Assembly (NCBI GenBank): GCA_023435895.1
Contig: JAEZLH010000024.1
Coordinates: 116,221-180,220, forward strand
Length of the DNA stretch: 64,000 nt
Source: Bacillota bacterium
GTDB lineage: Bacteria; Bacillota; Clostridia; Lachnospirales; Lachnospiraceae
Direction of reading: 5' to 3'
Both the position numbers and the translations under genes were made by a program. Under the pieces are notes generated by a model. It was given only the letters and a program-made list of their open reading frames with translations. It was not told where the DNA came from and searched no databases. The stretch's first letter is position 1. Each line of letters starts with the position of its first letter. Below are positions 46,101-55,470 of the stretch, in pieces.

Positions 46101-46486
46101 TCTTCTCACAATCCTTTCATGTTCAATATTAGTTGGGTAAATTTCAAAGCTCAATAACATAACAATAATTATTGCATACACAACGGATAATTCTGAAGTG
46201 AAAGTTAATCCCGTAGAATCGTTGGAATGAAGGATTTTACGTCAACTGTATCTGCAATGGCAACAATAATTTTGTATCGAAATTTTACCTATCAAGTTTT
46301 TTGATTACAAGTTACAAATGCTCCTTCAAACCGAGCACATTCGAATTCTATCAAACTTATTCCGTATAAGCATGTATATAACATAATTCGAAGAAAAAGG
46401 CAAGCGGCTAATGTTAATATTTTAACTAGCTCATAAATCATTTATCGTTCCATCTTAAATATCGTGACTAAAAGGAGGGGAAAAGA

Positions 46487-46567
46487 ATGACCAGCTGCGA
46501 GTTATTCAAAGTCTTTCTATACGAACAGCCACCCCATATGGGATGGCTGCCTCGATATAATATGTAG
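46487..46567 (+). CDS. Possible 26-residue leader-like ORF
   Basis: AAAAGGAGGGG ends 6 nt before the ATG at 46487, which opens a 26-codon frame ending TAG. A CAGCCACCCC/GGGATGGCTG hairpin (46526-46549) lies inside it. There is no plus-strand gene downstream, so a leader role is not obvious, and the hairpin may belong to termination of the GH42 operon from the other side. The rest of 46101-46585 shows nothing else. Confidence 0.25.
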   Translation: MTSCELFKVFLYEQPPHMGWLPRYNM

Positions 46568-46585
46568 TTTGTAGCTTAAGCTATT

Positions 46586-48628
46586 TTAGTTTTTACCAAT
46601 ATGCTTCAATATCACACAGGCATATGGTTGAAGGGCTAGCTCTCCCGATATATTCTCCCCTAACTCCGGAATTTCATATTCTTTATCCAATAGAATATTC
46701 CTGCACTCTCCGTTAAAGTTTTGTATAAAATACAGATTAATATCTCCATCAATCCTCTTACTCACTGTAACTCCATAGGGAAGTGCATTCTCCAGTGGTA
46801 TCTCAATATTATTGTCTTTCGCACGGTCATGGTAAAATTTCTTGTAGAAGGAATATTCATTACGAGAAGCGATATAATAGGCTTGCCCTGCTCCAACGGT
46901 ATTCCTTGTTATAGCGGGCATATCTTGGTAATAATCCTTTCCATATACCCCCAACACTTCGGCTCCTTTTGCATGAATTACCTCACACAAATCACCTGTT
47001 TCATATAATTCTCCTTCATAGCTAACCGAATTCTTGAAATGCTTTGGAGGCGCATCAATTTCTTCCGAAGTGATACCAAGAATCTGATCTAATGGACTTC
47101 CACCCAAATAACATAGGTCATACTCATCCACCACATTACTCCAGTAACCGGATATATAGGTACCTCCTTGGTTTACATATTCCTTCACCTTATGAATAAA
47201 AGGGGTTTTTAACATATATAAAACCGGTGCAATAACCAATTTATACCCTTCAATCTCCTGGTCCATATCCAGAAAATCCACGTCAATTCCCATTTCCCAA
47301 AAGGGCTTATATTGCTCTAAAACCCGTTCAATATATCCCTTATCCTTCTTAGGTCCTTGCGCCTCATCAATCGCCCACCAATTTTCCCAATCAAATATAA
47401 TAGCAACCTCTGGTTTATTGCAGCTGGAATACACATGATCGGTTAGCTTTCTGATTCTTTCTCCTACTTGAGCCACCTCTTTAAATACTCTGGTTTCCCC
47501 TGTTCCATCATGACCCACTACCGCTCCGTGAAATTTTTCAGAAGAACCCCTGCTCTTTCTCCATTGAAAATACTGTACACTATTTGATCCGTGGGCTACT
47601 GCCTGCATAGAAGATAACTCATGCAGCCCCGGACGCTTCGGAGTACATACATCCGCCCAATTTGTCATGGAAGGGGTACTTTCCATCATTAGGAAGGGCT
47701 GCCCTTTCAGACTTCTCATCAGACTATGAAATGCTGCGATGGAAACCGCAATATTGATTTCATCCTCCTCCGAATGCCAAAACGGATAATTGTCCCAGGA
47801 TACGATATCAACTGCATCTTGGAATTTGAAATAATCCAAGTATTTAAAATAGGGCATCATATTTGATGTTACCGGAAGCTGATTACTGTATTGTTTTACG
47901 ATTTTTGCTTCTTCTATATGAAAATCTCTCATCTGAAATGTTACAAAACGTTTCCAGTCAATAACCAGTCCATGTAAAAATACTTCTCCCTGTTCCACCG
48001 GACTATGGATCTGGTTCCAGTCCGTGTAGGTATGGGACCAAAATTTTGTCCACCATGCCGCATTCAACGCATCCAGAGTTTTATATTTATCCTGCAGCCA
48101 TTGACGAAAGGCCTTTTGGCATAAGGGACAATGACAGGATGCATCCTCAAAATTACCTCCCAGTTCATTAGAGATATGCCAGAGGATGACTGCTTCATGG
48201 TTTCCAAAGCGTTTTGCGAGCTCCGTATCAATTTTCCTGGTTTTCTCCCTCATTACGGGAGACGTATAACAGAAATTATGCCGTTTACCGGGAATATGTC
48301 TAACTAGCTTATTGTTCACCTGCATCACCTCTTCATATTTTGCAGTCATCCAATGGGGCATTGCTCCGGTAGGGGTCGCGAGTATCGTATAGATTCCTTC
48401 CTGATACAAACGATTTATTATCTTCTCTAACCAGTCAAAATAATAAACTCCTTCCTCCGGCTCCAGAGTTGCCCAGCTAAAGATACCAAGAGAAACGCAA
48501 TTGATATTTGCCTTTTTCATAAGTAGAATATCCTGTTCTAATATATCCGGATAATCCAGCCATTGATCGGGATTGTAATCCCCACCATGAAGCATTTTAG
48601 GAAACTTATTCAATACGTTTTGATTCAT
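46586..48628 (-). CDS. GH42 beta-galactosidase
   Basis: 680 residues. It starts with the GH42 opening LHGGDYNPDQWLDYPDIL and has CVSLGIFSWATLEPEEGVY. The acid/base Glu is in LWHISNELGGNF and the nucleophile Glu in LMMESTPSMTNW. The zinc-site Cys cluster typical of some family members is CHCPLCQ (with an additional Cys upstream). A Rossmann-like trimerisation domain and a beta-sandwich end follow. No signal peptide. It hydrolyses galactosides, probably galacto-oligosaccharides, imported by the ABC transporter encoded upstream in the same operon. Confidence 0.95.
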   Translation of the reverse strand: MNQNVLNKFPKMLHGGDYNPDQWLDYPDILEQDILLMKKANINCVSLGIFSWATLEPEEGVYYFDWLEKIINRLYQEGIYTILATPTGAMPHWMTAKYEEVMQVNNKLVRHIPGKRHNFCYTSPVMREKTRKIDTELAKRFGNHEAVILWHISNELGGNFEDASCHCPLCQKAFRQWLQDKYKTLDALNAAWWTKFWSHTYTDWNQIHSPVEQGEVFLHGLVIDWKRFVTFQMRDFHIEEAKIVKQYSNQLPVTSNMMPYFKYLDYFKFQDAVDIVSWDNYPFWHSEEDEINIAVSIAAFHSLMRSLKGQPFLMMESTPSMTNWADVCTPKRPGLHELSSMQAVAHGSNSVQYFQWRKSRGSSEKFHGAVVGHDGTGETRVFKEVAQVGERIRKLTDHVYSSCNKPEVAIIFDWENWWAIDEAQGPKKDKGYIERVLEQYKPFWEMGIDVDFLDMDQEIEGYKLVIAPVLYMLKTPFIHKVKEYVNQGGTYISGYWSNVVDEYDLCYLGGSPLDQILGITSEEIDAPPKHFKNSVSYEGELYETGDLCEVIHAKGAEVLGVYGKDYYQDMPAITRNTVGAGQAYYIASRNEYSFYKKFYHDRAKDNNIEIPLENALPYGVTVSKRIDGDINLYFIQNFNGECRNILLDKEYEIPELGENISGELALQPYACVILKHIGKN

Positions 48629-48637
48629 TCTTACCTC

Positions 48638-49492
48638 CTATTCTTTCACAGCACCGGCAGCAATCCCCGAAAGTATATGCTTCTGGAATAAAATATAGAT
48701 TACTACTGTAGGAACCATAATGATAATAATTGCGGCAGATAGATTCTGCCAAGAACCCTGTTTTGCTCCCGCATATGTCATCAAAAATGTAGTTAACGTT
48801 TTTAATTTGTTATTTGGCATATATAAATACGGAATATACATATCATTAATAATGGTTACTGCTTTAATAATGCAAATTGTGGCAGTAGCAGGCGCTAATA
48901 GCGGGAAAATAATTTTTCCAAACAACGTAAAATAATTACACCCATCAATCAATGCACTTTCATCTAGTGATAGCGGAATTTTGGATATGAACTGACGATA
49001 AATATAGAGCTGCATCAAATCCGAAGCTACGTATATTATAATTGGCGCACCAACGGTATTATATAGTCCCATATTTTGAATCACTTTGAATCTTGCTATT
49101 TCCGTAATGAATGTAGGAATCAGCATTCCCATAAAAAACAATGCAAAGATCAATTTATGAAAGCGGAACGTAAAGCGTTCCAATATGTATGCGGTGACTG
49201 AACCAATGGCTATGTTAAAAATCAGGCTAATACACACAATCAATGCTGAATTTTTAAAGGCATAGCCAAGCATTTTATTCTCAAAGACCTGTTTGTAATT
49301 ATCAAAGGTAATGTCCTTCCATTTTGGTAATAACAAAGGTGATGTCATAACCATTGCACCCCTTGTCTTAAGTGATGCAAACAGCGTAATTAAAATGGGA
49401 CCAATCACAAAGCAAACCAGTATGGCACATACCAGATACTTTATTATATTTGAAATCATTCTATTATGGCTTGCGCTCATCTCAACTTTCAT
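48638..49492 (-). CDS. Carbohydrate ABC transporter permease, MalG/AraQ type
   Basis: 284 residues from the Met at 49492 (AAAGGAGG upstream; the start overlaps the end of the other permease gene). Six predicted membrane helices. The EAA-like loop DESALIDGCNYFTLFGKIIF (about residue 190) contacts the ATPase. It pairs with the MalF-type permease just upstream. Nine bp separate it from the GH42 gene. No ATPase gene is in this operon; CUT1 systems of this kind commonly borrow a shared MsmK-like ATPase, which is inferred. Confidence 0.9.
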   Translation of the reverse strand: MKVEMSASHNRMISNIIKYLVCAILVCFVIGPILITLFASLKTRGAMVMTSPLLLPKWKDITFDNYKQVFENKMLGYAFKNSALIVCISLIFNIAIGSVTAYILERFTFRFHKLIFALFFMGMLIPTFITEIARFKVIQNMGLYNTVGAPIIIYVASDLMQLYIYRQFISKIPLSLDESALIDGCNYFTLFGKIIFPLLAPATATICIIKAVTIINDMYIPYLYMPNNKLKTLTTFLMTYAGAKQGSWQNLSAAIIIIMVPTVVIYILFQKHILSGIAAGAVKE

Positions 49493-50384
49493 AGGAATGT
49501 CCTCCTTTTCGAACAACATTAACTAAAAGGCTCTGTATCAGGTACACAATGATGATTAAAACCATAATGGTTACCGCCATTGTAGCGGCTAATCCGAAGT
49601 TATTATATTTAAATGCCATATTGATGGTATAAAGCGTAAACGTAGAAGAGGAATATCCAGGTCCCCCATTAGTCATAACAAAGGGAATATCAAATATTTG
49701 CAGTGCTCCTCGCACATTATCAAAAAGAATAAAATCAATGACCAGCTGGATGGATGGAATCTGGATTGCCCTGAACTTTTGCCATGCATTGGCACCATCA
49801 ACCGTTGCTGCCTCCATGATGTCCTGGGGAATGGATTGTAGAGCAGCGATAAACATAATGATATGATAGCCGCTGTATTTCCAAATGGATACACTGGAAA
49901 GAACATAATTGATAATTCCTTCATCCGACAACCAATTATGTATGGCTCCCTTTAACCCAACTGTTGTCAGCACTGCATTAAAGGCTCCGTTGACCGGGGA
50001 ATAAAAATAAGAGAACGCATAAGCAATTGCCACACCATTGATAATATATGGAAGGAAGGTCATTCCTCGAAAGAACTTCGCCCCTCTGAATTTCGTATTT
50101 AACATAACGGCAATCATAAGCTCGATAGGAATTGCACACAGATGAACAAAAAAATAAACAAAATTATTCTTTAAGGACAACCACAAATCAGGGGAATGAA
50201 ATATCATTGTTTTAAAATTTGAAAGTCCAATAAAGCTTTGCTGCTTTGTCAATCCGTCCCAGTTCGTAAAGCTCATCCGAACTAAATCCAATGCGGGATA
50301 AACCACAAATAAAAGCAACAAGGCAACCGGTATAACTAGGCAGGTATATATAAATTGATTTTTTCTTTTTTGCAGAGTATTCAT
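49482..50384 (-). CDS. Carbohydrate ABC transporter permease, MalF/UgpA type
   Basis: 300 residues with six membrane helices. The N-terminus includes VYPALDLVRMSFTNWDGLT, and the EAA loop DIMEAATVDGANAWQKFRAI lies at about residue 195, followed by FDIPFVMTNGGPGYSSSTF, typical of CUT1 permeases. It overlaps the downstream permease by 11 bp. It forms the translocation pore with that protein for the oligosaccharide supplied by the binding protein at 50487. Confidence 0.92.
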   Translation of the reverse strand: MNTLQKRKNQFIYTCLVIPVALLLLFVVYPALDLVRMSFTNWDGLTKQQSFIGLSNFKTMIFHSPDLWLSLKNNFVYFFVHLCAIPIELMIAVMLNTKFRGAKFFRGMTFLPYIINGVAIAYAFSYFYSPVNGAFNAVLTTVGLKGAIHNWLSDEGIINYVLSSVSIWKYSGYHIIMFIAALQSIPQDIMEAATVDGANAWQKFRAIQIPSIQLVIDFILFDNVRGALQIFDIPFVMTNGGPGYSSSTFTLYTINMAFKYNNFGLAATMAVTIMVLIIIVYLIQSLLVNVVRKGGHSYES

Positions 50385-50419
50385 AATTCAGCTCCTTTTC
50401 TCTAAAACTCCTATAAAAA

Positions 50420-50461
50420 TGGCTGTTGCAAAATTAAGATAACAACTACTTGCAACAGCCA
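50420..50461 (-). other. Intra-operon hairpin after the binding-protein gene
   Basis: TGGCTGTTGCAA (50420-50431) pairs perfectly with TTGCAACAGCCA (50450-50461). There is no U-run, so partial termination or mRNA stabilisation that favours binding-protein expression is likely. It mirrors the hairpin at 2958-2994. Confidence 0.65.
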
Positions 50462-50486
50462 CCTCTATCCAATTTAACTATATTGC

Positions 50487-51857
50487 CTATTTAATTCCTA
50501 ATTTCTTTCTGGCTGCTGTCCAACTTGTGTCAAGATCATTCAAGGCTTTATCCAAATCAAAACCTTTAGTAAACATCTGAGATCCTAATTTCTTATAATC
50601 AAATTTTGTTTCTGATGCCAGATTGGAAAAATCATCATTTCCACCATCATAGGTTACAAGAACCGCCTTGGGTTGTTTTTCATCCGAAGCTTTAAATATC
50701 GGATCTTTTTCCTTCGGGAAGGAGGACATGGTGCTGTCATCACCGATTTTAGCAACATAATCCGGATACCAAGCATCGCTGAAATAGAATTCTAAGAATG
50801 CCTTTGCCAACTCAGGATTTTTGGAATGCTTTGTAACGGATAAGAAGCTGTCACCTTGTACAATGGTACGGAATTCATCGGAACTATTATCCCGAATCGG
50901 TAAATAGAAGGTGCTTAGTTTTGAAGTATCATCGGTGCCTTGTTTAATTGCTGCAAGACACCAAGGACCTGCTGCAAGCATAGCTGCCTGTTTCTGTGCA
51001 AAAAGAGAAACCACTTGATCATGACCTAGTCCCAAAGGATCTTTTCCAAATACTCCTGAGGTGAATAACTGGAATACCTTTTTATAGGTTTTGTTAATAT
51101 CCGTTCCCTCAGCAAAAGGCTGATCCTGGGTAGCTAATAAATTCCAAGTCTTGCCGTTGCCACTTTCTACAGATGGCAGGAATTCCATGAATGGATAGGT
51201 TGGCCATTCATCCTTTGCACCCAATCCAATCGCCATAAAATCTTTGTTTTTCGCGCTGTAATAATCCTGTAGCTTTTTGGAGACATCAAGGAATTCACTC
51301 CAGGTAGTAGGAACCTGAACTCCTGCTTCTTCAAACATATCCGTCCAGTAATATACATAATCTTGAGTGGCCTTCTCCGATACGCCTAAAACCTTACCGT
51401 CAAATTTATATCCTTCTGTATAAATATTGTTCGCTGCTGCCTTGGTATCACTTAAATCGTATACATAGTCTTTAAATCTTGCAAAGGTAAAAGGCTTGTT
51501 ATACATGATATCCGGAAGCTGTTTTGCAGCTGCACGAATTTTCATAGAATTCCAATATTCCGAATCATCCTTTGTCTGCTCAATTTCAATTGTCACATTA
51601 GGATAAAGCTTTTGAAATCTACCCTGAAGATCCAATTCATCAAATAATGCAACATCATTCTTATCATAGGTAGCCAAAACCAACGTAGCCTTGATATTGG
51701 GATCTAAAGTCCCCTTATCCCCTGCAGGCTTTGTGGCTTCCGGTGTTAACGTAGTTGAATTCGTAGGCGTTGTCTTTCCTCCGTTACTACAACCGGTTAA
51801 TAAAGAAAAACATAGAACAAAACATAACATAATAGCATAAACTTTTTTAGTACTCAT
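50487..51857 (-). CDS. Extracellular sugar-binding lipoprotein (family 1)
   Basis: 456 residues. Signal peptide with lipobox LLTGC (Cys about 23), followed by a Thr/Pro-rich linker. The body shows the family-1 features DLQGRFQKLYPNVTIEIEQ, MYNKPFTFARFKDYVYDLSD, VPTTWSEFLDVSKKLQ and KAFLEFYFSDAWYPDYVAK. It captures oligosaccharides for the two permeases downstream. It is the first transporter gene after the YesN regulator, with a GGAGGAAAGG site. Confidence 0.93.
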   Translation of the reverse strand: MSTKKVYAIMLCFVLCFSLLTGCSNGGKTTPTNSTTLTPEATKPAGDKGTLDPNIKATLVLATYDKNDVALFDELDLQGRFQKLYPNVTIEIEQTKDDSEYWNSMKIRAAAKQLPDIMYNKPFTFARFKDYVYDLSDTKAAANNIYTEGYKFDGKVLGVSEKATQDYVYYWTDMFEEAGVQVPTTWSEFLDVSKKLQDYYSAKNKDFMAIGLGAKDEWPTYPFMEFLPSVESGNGKTWNLLATQDQPFAEGTDINKTYKKVFQLFTSGVFGKDPLGLGHDQVVSLFAQKQAAMLAAGPWCLAAIKQGTDDTSKLSTFYLPIRDNSSDEFRTIVQGDSFLSVTKHSKNPELAKAFLEFYFSDAWYPDYVAKIGDDSTMSSFPKEKDPIFKASDEKQPKAVLVTYDGGNDDFSNLASETKFDYKKLGSQMFTKGFDLDKALNDLDTSWTAARKKLGIK

Positions 51858-51967
51858 ACCTTTCCTCCTCTTCTAAAGATGTAATCATCTTTGATGTCTG
51901 TATCTTACCACCTTAAAAACACTTAAGATATGAACTATTTCCATATTTATTGATATAAAGTTTGCTA

Positions 51968-53521
51968 TTACTTTTTATAAAATGCCGCCGGAGATACCCC
52001 GATTTTCTTTTTAAATACCCGAATAAAATGCTCTACATTACAGTATCCTACCGCCTTACTTATCTCATATACCTTTAGATTCGTCTTTTCCATCAGTTCC
52101 TTTGCTTTATGAATCCTAAGCTCCGTTAAATATGCTACAAAGGATTGCCCGAACTCCTGACTGAATCTTGTACTAAAGTATTTTTCATTAAACCCGACTA
52201 AGCTTGCAACAGCACCAAGCGTGATACCCTCATCCGAGTAGTTATCCTCCATAAACCTCTTTGCAATGAGAAAGGCATCAACCGCAGGACGGCTTTCATA
52301 TTTATGTTCAATATAATCGAATACCCATCTGCAAAAATTAATCAACCACATCTCCACATCCCGATTTGTTTTTAAACGCTGTAATTTATCATAGAAGTTT
52401 ATATTTTTATCAAATAAATTAAAAATGGAGTCTTCATTTTCCTGAAGCATAATTGCAAGATGATAAAGTATATTCATGCATCGATGTCTTGCCTCCTCCA
52501 GTGGCTCCACAAGCAATTTGGGAAAGAGCTCTCGCTGGCATCGAAGCATTTCCTCATCCTTATTATTCTTAATGCTATTAATCAAGGGTAAGTACTCGTT
52601 AGCCCTTCTTATCGCTTCCTCCACTTGAAATTGCTGCTGGTGTTCCGATGTATAAATTCCTTCCCTTCCAAAAATAAATTGCATGGATAAGTTATGGTAT
52701 GCTTCCGTAATTCTTTTCTGAAAATCCTTTGAACCTTCCCCCAGATTACTAATACCTGCAGAGGTGGATATATTCATATAGTTTTTCCACACTGACATTA
52801 ACTGTTTGCATATGGATTTAATTCTCTCCAGCGATTCCATCTCGTCGCACCCGTATAACAGAAAGTAATTTGAGGCTGTTATACTTGTAATTTTGTTCTG
52901 TGTATTCATTCTTGGTATTTGAGTTGTGAATTGTAGCATTGGCAAGATCAATTCCTCTTCCATGTTGTGAAAACGCTTTCTTACATTTTCAAAATCAACA
53001 ATCTCAAAACTGATGGCATAATAAAACCTAGGGAGCATTTCCTCTGAAGCCTCTGTTCTGCCAACTACCATTTGCTTCAGTTGTTCCACTTCATCCAATT
53101 CTTCATTGACCTTTATAGAATCTACATTCTGCCGTTCTCCCTTTTCCTCCAGTTGGTTTTTCAAATTAAGAAAACAATTGGTGAGCGTTGTTTCGCTCAA
53201 ATCTGCTTTCAACAGATAATCAACCGCTCCTAACAAAAAAGCATTTCTAACTAATGGAAAATCATTATAAGCACTCAGCACAATAACTACAGGAGGTCTA
53301 GGAAGCTTTTGGAGCTGTCTGATTAATTCAATACCATCCATGACCGGCATATTCATATCCGTTAATACAACATCAGCATTCACATGCTGTAAAAGCTCCA
53401 AAACTCCCTTTCCATGAATGGCTTCCCCTACAATCTGAAAGCCGATCTTTTCCCAATCAATCATCATTTTAATAGAGGCTCTGTTAATTGTATCATCGTC
53501 CGCAATAATAACATTAAACAT
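51968..53521 (-). CDS. YesN-like response regulator with AraC output
   Basis: 517 residues. N-terminal receiver with phosphoacceptor Asp55 in VVLTDMNMPVMDG, a long middle region, and a C-terminal AraC-type double HTH (ITLGAVASLVGFNEKYFSTRF, VYEISKAVGYCNVEHFIRVF, IGVSPAAFYKK). It overlaps the sensor kinase gene by 8 bp. When phosphorylated it should activate the binding protein/permease/GH42 genes just downstream. Confidence 0.93.
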   Translation of the reverse strand: MFNVIIADDDTINRASIKMMIDWEKIGFQIVGEAIHGKGVLELLQHVNADVVLTDMNMPVMDGIELIRQLQKLPRPPVVIVLSAYNDFPLVRNAFLLGAVDYLLKADLSETTLTNCFLNLKNQLEEKGERQNVDSIKVNEELDEVEQLKQMVVGRTEASEEMLPRFYYAISFEIVDFENVRKRFHNMEEELILPMLQFTTQIPRMNTQNKITSITASNYFLLYGCDEMESLERIKSICKQLMSVWKNYMNISTSAGISNLGEGSKDFQKRITEAYHNLSMQFIFGREGIYTSEHQQQFQVEEAIRRANEYLPLINSIKNNKDEEMLRCQRELFPKLLVEPLEEARHRCMNILYHLAIMLQENEDSIFNLFDKNINFYDKLQRLKTNRDVEMWLINFCRWVFDYIEHKYESRPAVDAFLIAKRFMEDNYSDEGITLGAVASLVGFNEKYFSTRFSQEFGQSFVAYLTELRIHKAKELMEKTNLKVYEISKAVGYCNVEHFIRVFKKKIGVSPAAFYKK

Positions 53522-55280
53522 TGTTCTCTCCCTCTTTGCTTATAATTGGTATTCTCACCGTTGTTTTTGTATAATTGCCCATCTGACTTTCTATGGATAT
53601 TCCATACTCTTTTCCATAATTCAGCTTAATTCTTCGTTGTACATTGGCGATTCCGATATTTTCTCCGTTCCGTTTTTTGTTCATCAACAGTTGATTTATC
53701 TTATCCTCCGCTATTCCGCAACCATCATCTTCTACTACCAGGTTTAACGCTTCACCCTCTTTAAAAATATGTATTACGATATGCCCCATATCATCCTTCT
53801 CTTGAAAACCATGTGATATGGAGTTTTCTACAATCGGCTGAATTAGTAGTCTGGGAATCTGATTATCCAAGCAATCCTCTTCCACCTCTATCTTTACCTC
53901 AAAATTATCCGCATATCGTATTTTCATCAAGTAAATATAACTATCCAGTAGTTCTATCTCTTCCCGTATTGAATAAAAGCTATTGGAACCTTTAAATGAA
54001 CTATTTAATATCTTCATTAGTGATTCAGCCACATTTTTTATACTATCGTACTTTGCCACCTGCGCCATAAATCGAATGGTATTTAAGGTATTCACAATAA
54101 AGTGAGGATTAATCTGAGATTGAAGCGCTCTTATTTCCTCTTGATGTTTTTCTATTTCCTTGGATTCATTACTAGCTATCAGCTCTCCAATTTGTCTTAC
54201 CATCTTATTAAAGGAGTGAATCATTTTTCGGACTTCCAAGGCTCCCCCTGGTTGAACATGGGTATCCAGCTTTCCGGTTTCCATCTGTTCCATACCTTTT
54301 ACCAGATCATTAATTGGGGACAAAATATTTTTTAAAAATAACTTTGTAAAAAAGAAAAATAATATAAATAGGACAATTGATATTGTGATTAGGCTGACTG
54401 CCAGGTTATTATATACTCCCATAATTTGATTGTACTTGGATATTGTAATTAACTTCCAATCAGAATCCACCACATTTTGAATTAGTACTCGTAATTTTTG
54501 CCCGTTTACTTTCTTAATATGACTACCAACGGTATAGTCACCTAGTTGGGTAATGATACTATCATCTTCAGAATCTGATTTTGAGATAACATTTCCTTTG
54601 CTATCAACCAAGTACATGCTGCCTATGTCAGTCCATTCCTTATAGGTTTCAATCAAATGAAAGGCTTGCGAATTTATGTATAAGGATACCATTTGTATTT
54701 GCTGGTTAATGTCGTACTTCTCCGGTGCAAATGCAATCACTAACATATTTTTCAACTTATACTTCCCCTTTTTCGCTAGGAGGATTCCCTGCTTCTCATA
54801 GCCAAGTGTTACATTGTCTTTATTTTGAAGTGCATTTTTATACCATATGCTGTTCGTTATTTTATCCATTGGCACATCCAAATTGTCCTTTAAGTCATAA
54901 TGATTTCGATTCATCATATAAAAATGAACAGCCAAAATATCTGCATTGGGTATAAAAAGTGAATTATAGGAGGATTTTAACCGATTATTATAATCATATT
55001 TTTCTGCATCTTCTCCCAGGTTATATTCTGCTGCATACTCCAGTACCTGGTTATCATTTGTCAATAAAAAGTGACCCAAACTCATAAAGCTATCCTCTAT
55101 TTCACTGTCCAAAACCGTCTTTACATTATTCTGCGATAATTTCATGGTCTGGACAAAGGACTCCTCCGACTGGTTGATTACAAATACCATCGCCGCTATT
55201 ATTACCGCAAGGATAGGAACTACGATTAAGATCATAAAATTCCGGTAAAAAATCTCACTCAGTCTTTTCCTCTTCTGCAT
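53514..55280 (-). CDS. YesM-like sensor histidine kinase
   Basis: 588 residues. Membrane helices at about 12-36 and 292-314 flank a 255-residue extracellular sensor (dCACHE-like). A HAMP region follows (about 315-370), then the His-kinase segment with His393 in LQSQINPHFIVNTLNTIRF and the ATPase motifs ENSISHGFQ, VEDDGCGI and NIGIANVQRRI. It senses an extracellular sugar or binding-protein complex and phosphorylates the YesN-like regulator. Complete and full length for the family. Confidence 0.93.
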   Translation of the reverse strand: MQKRKRLSEIFYRNFMILIVVPILAVIIAAMVFVINQSEESFVQTMKLSQNNVKTVLDSEIEDSFMSLGHFLLTNDNQVLEYAAEYNLGEDAEKYDYNNRLKSSYNSLFIPNADILAVHFYMMNRNHYDLKDNLDVPMDKITNSIWYKNALQNKDNVTLGYEKQGILLAKKGKYKLKNMLVIAFAPEKYDINQQIQMVSLYINSQAFHLIETYKEWTDIGSMYLVDSKGNVISKSDSEDDSIITQLGDYTVGSHIKKVNGQKLRVLIQNVVDSDWKLITISKYNQIMGVYNNLAVSLITISIVLFILFFFFTKLFLKNILSPINDLVKGMEQMETGKLDTHVQPGGALEVRKMIHSFNKMVRQIGELIASNESKEIEKHQEEIRALQSQINPHFIVNTLNTIRFMAQVAKYDSIKNVAESLMKILNSSFKGSNSFYSIREEIELLDSYIYLMKIRYADNFEVKIEVEEDCLDNQIPRLLIQPIVENSISHGFQEKDDMGHIVIHIFKEGEALNLVVEDDGCGIAEDKINQLLMNKKRNGENIGIANVQRRIKLNYGKEYGISIESQMGNYTKTTVRIPIISKEGENNV

Positions 55281-55380
55281 ACAATTCCCCCAATTATATA
55301 GTATAAAATAAGAATACCATATATTAAATTCACACCCAATAATCTAAATATAGTTTTATTGATATTTTTTCATTTTCTTC

Positions 55381-55431
55381 AAAAAAAGAAGCAACCTTCC
55401 AGTGTATGGACACGAGGGCTGCTTCTTTTTT
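55381..55431 (-). terminator. Terminator downstream of the VWA operon
   Basis: On the minus strand AAGAAGCAGCC pairs with GGTTGCTTCTT across a long loop, followed by TTTTTTT. It separates the VWA genes from the YesM gene. Confidence 0.85.
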
Positions 55432-55470
55432 CTATTTAGATAATATAACTATGAAAAGTGCATAAGAGCA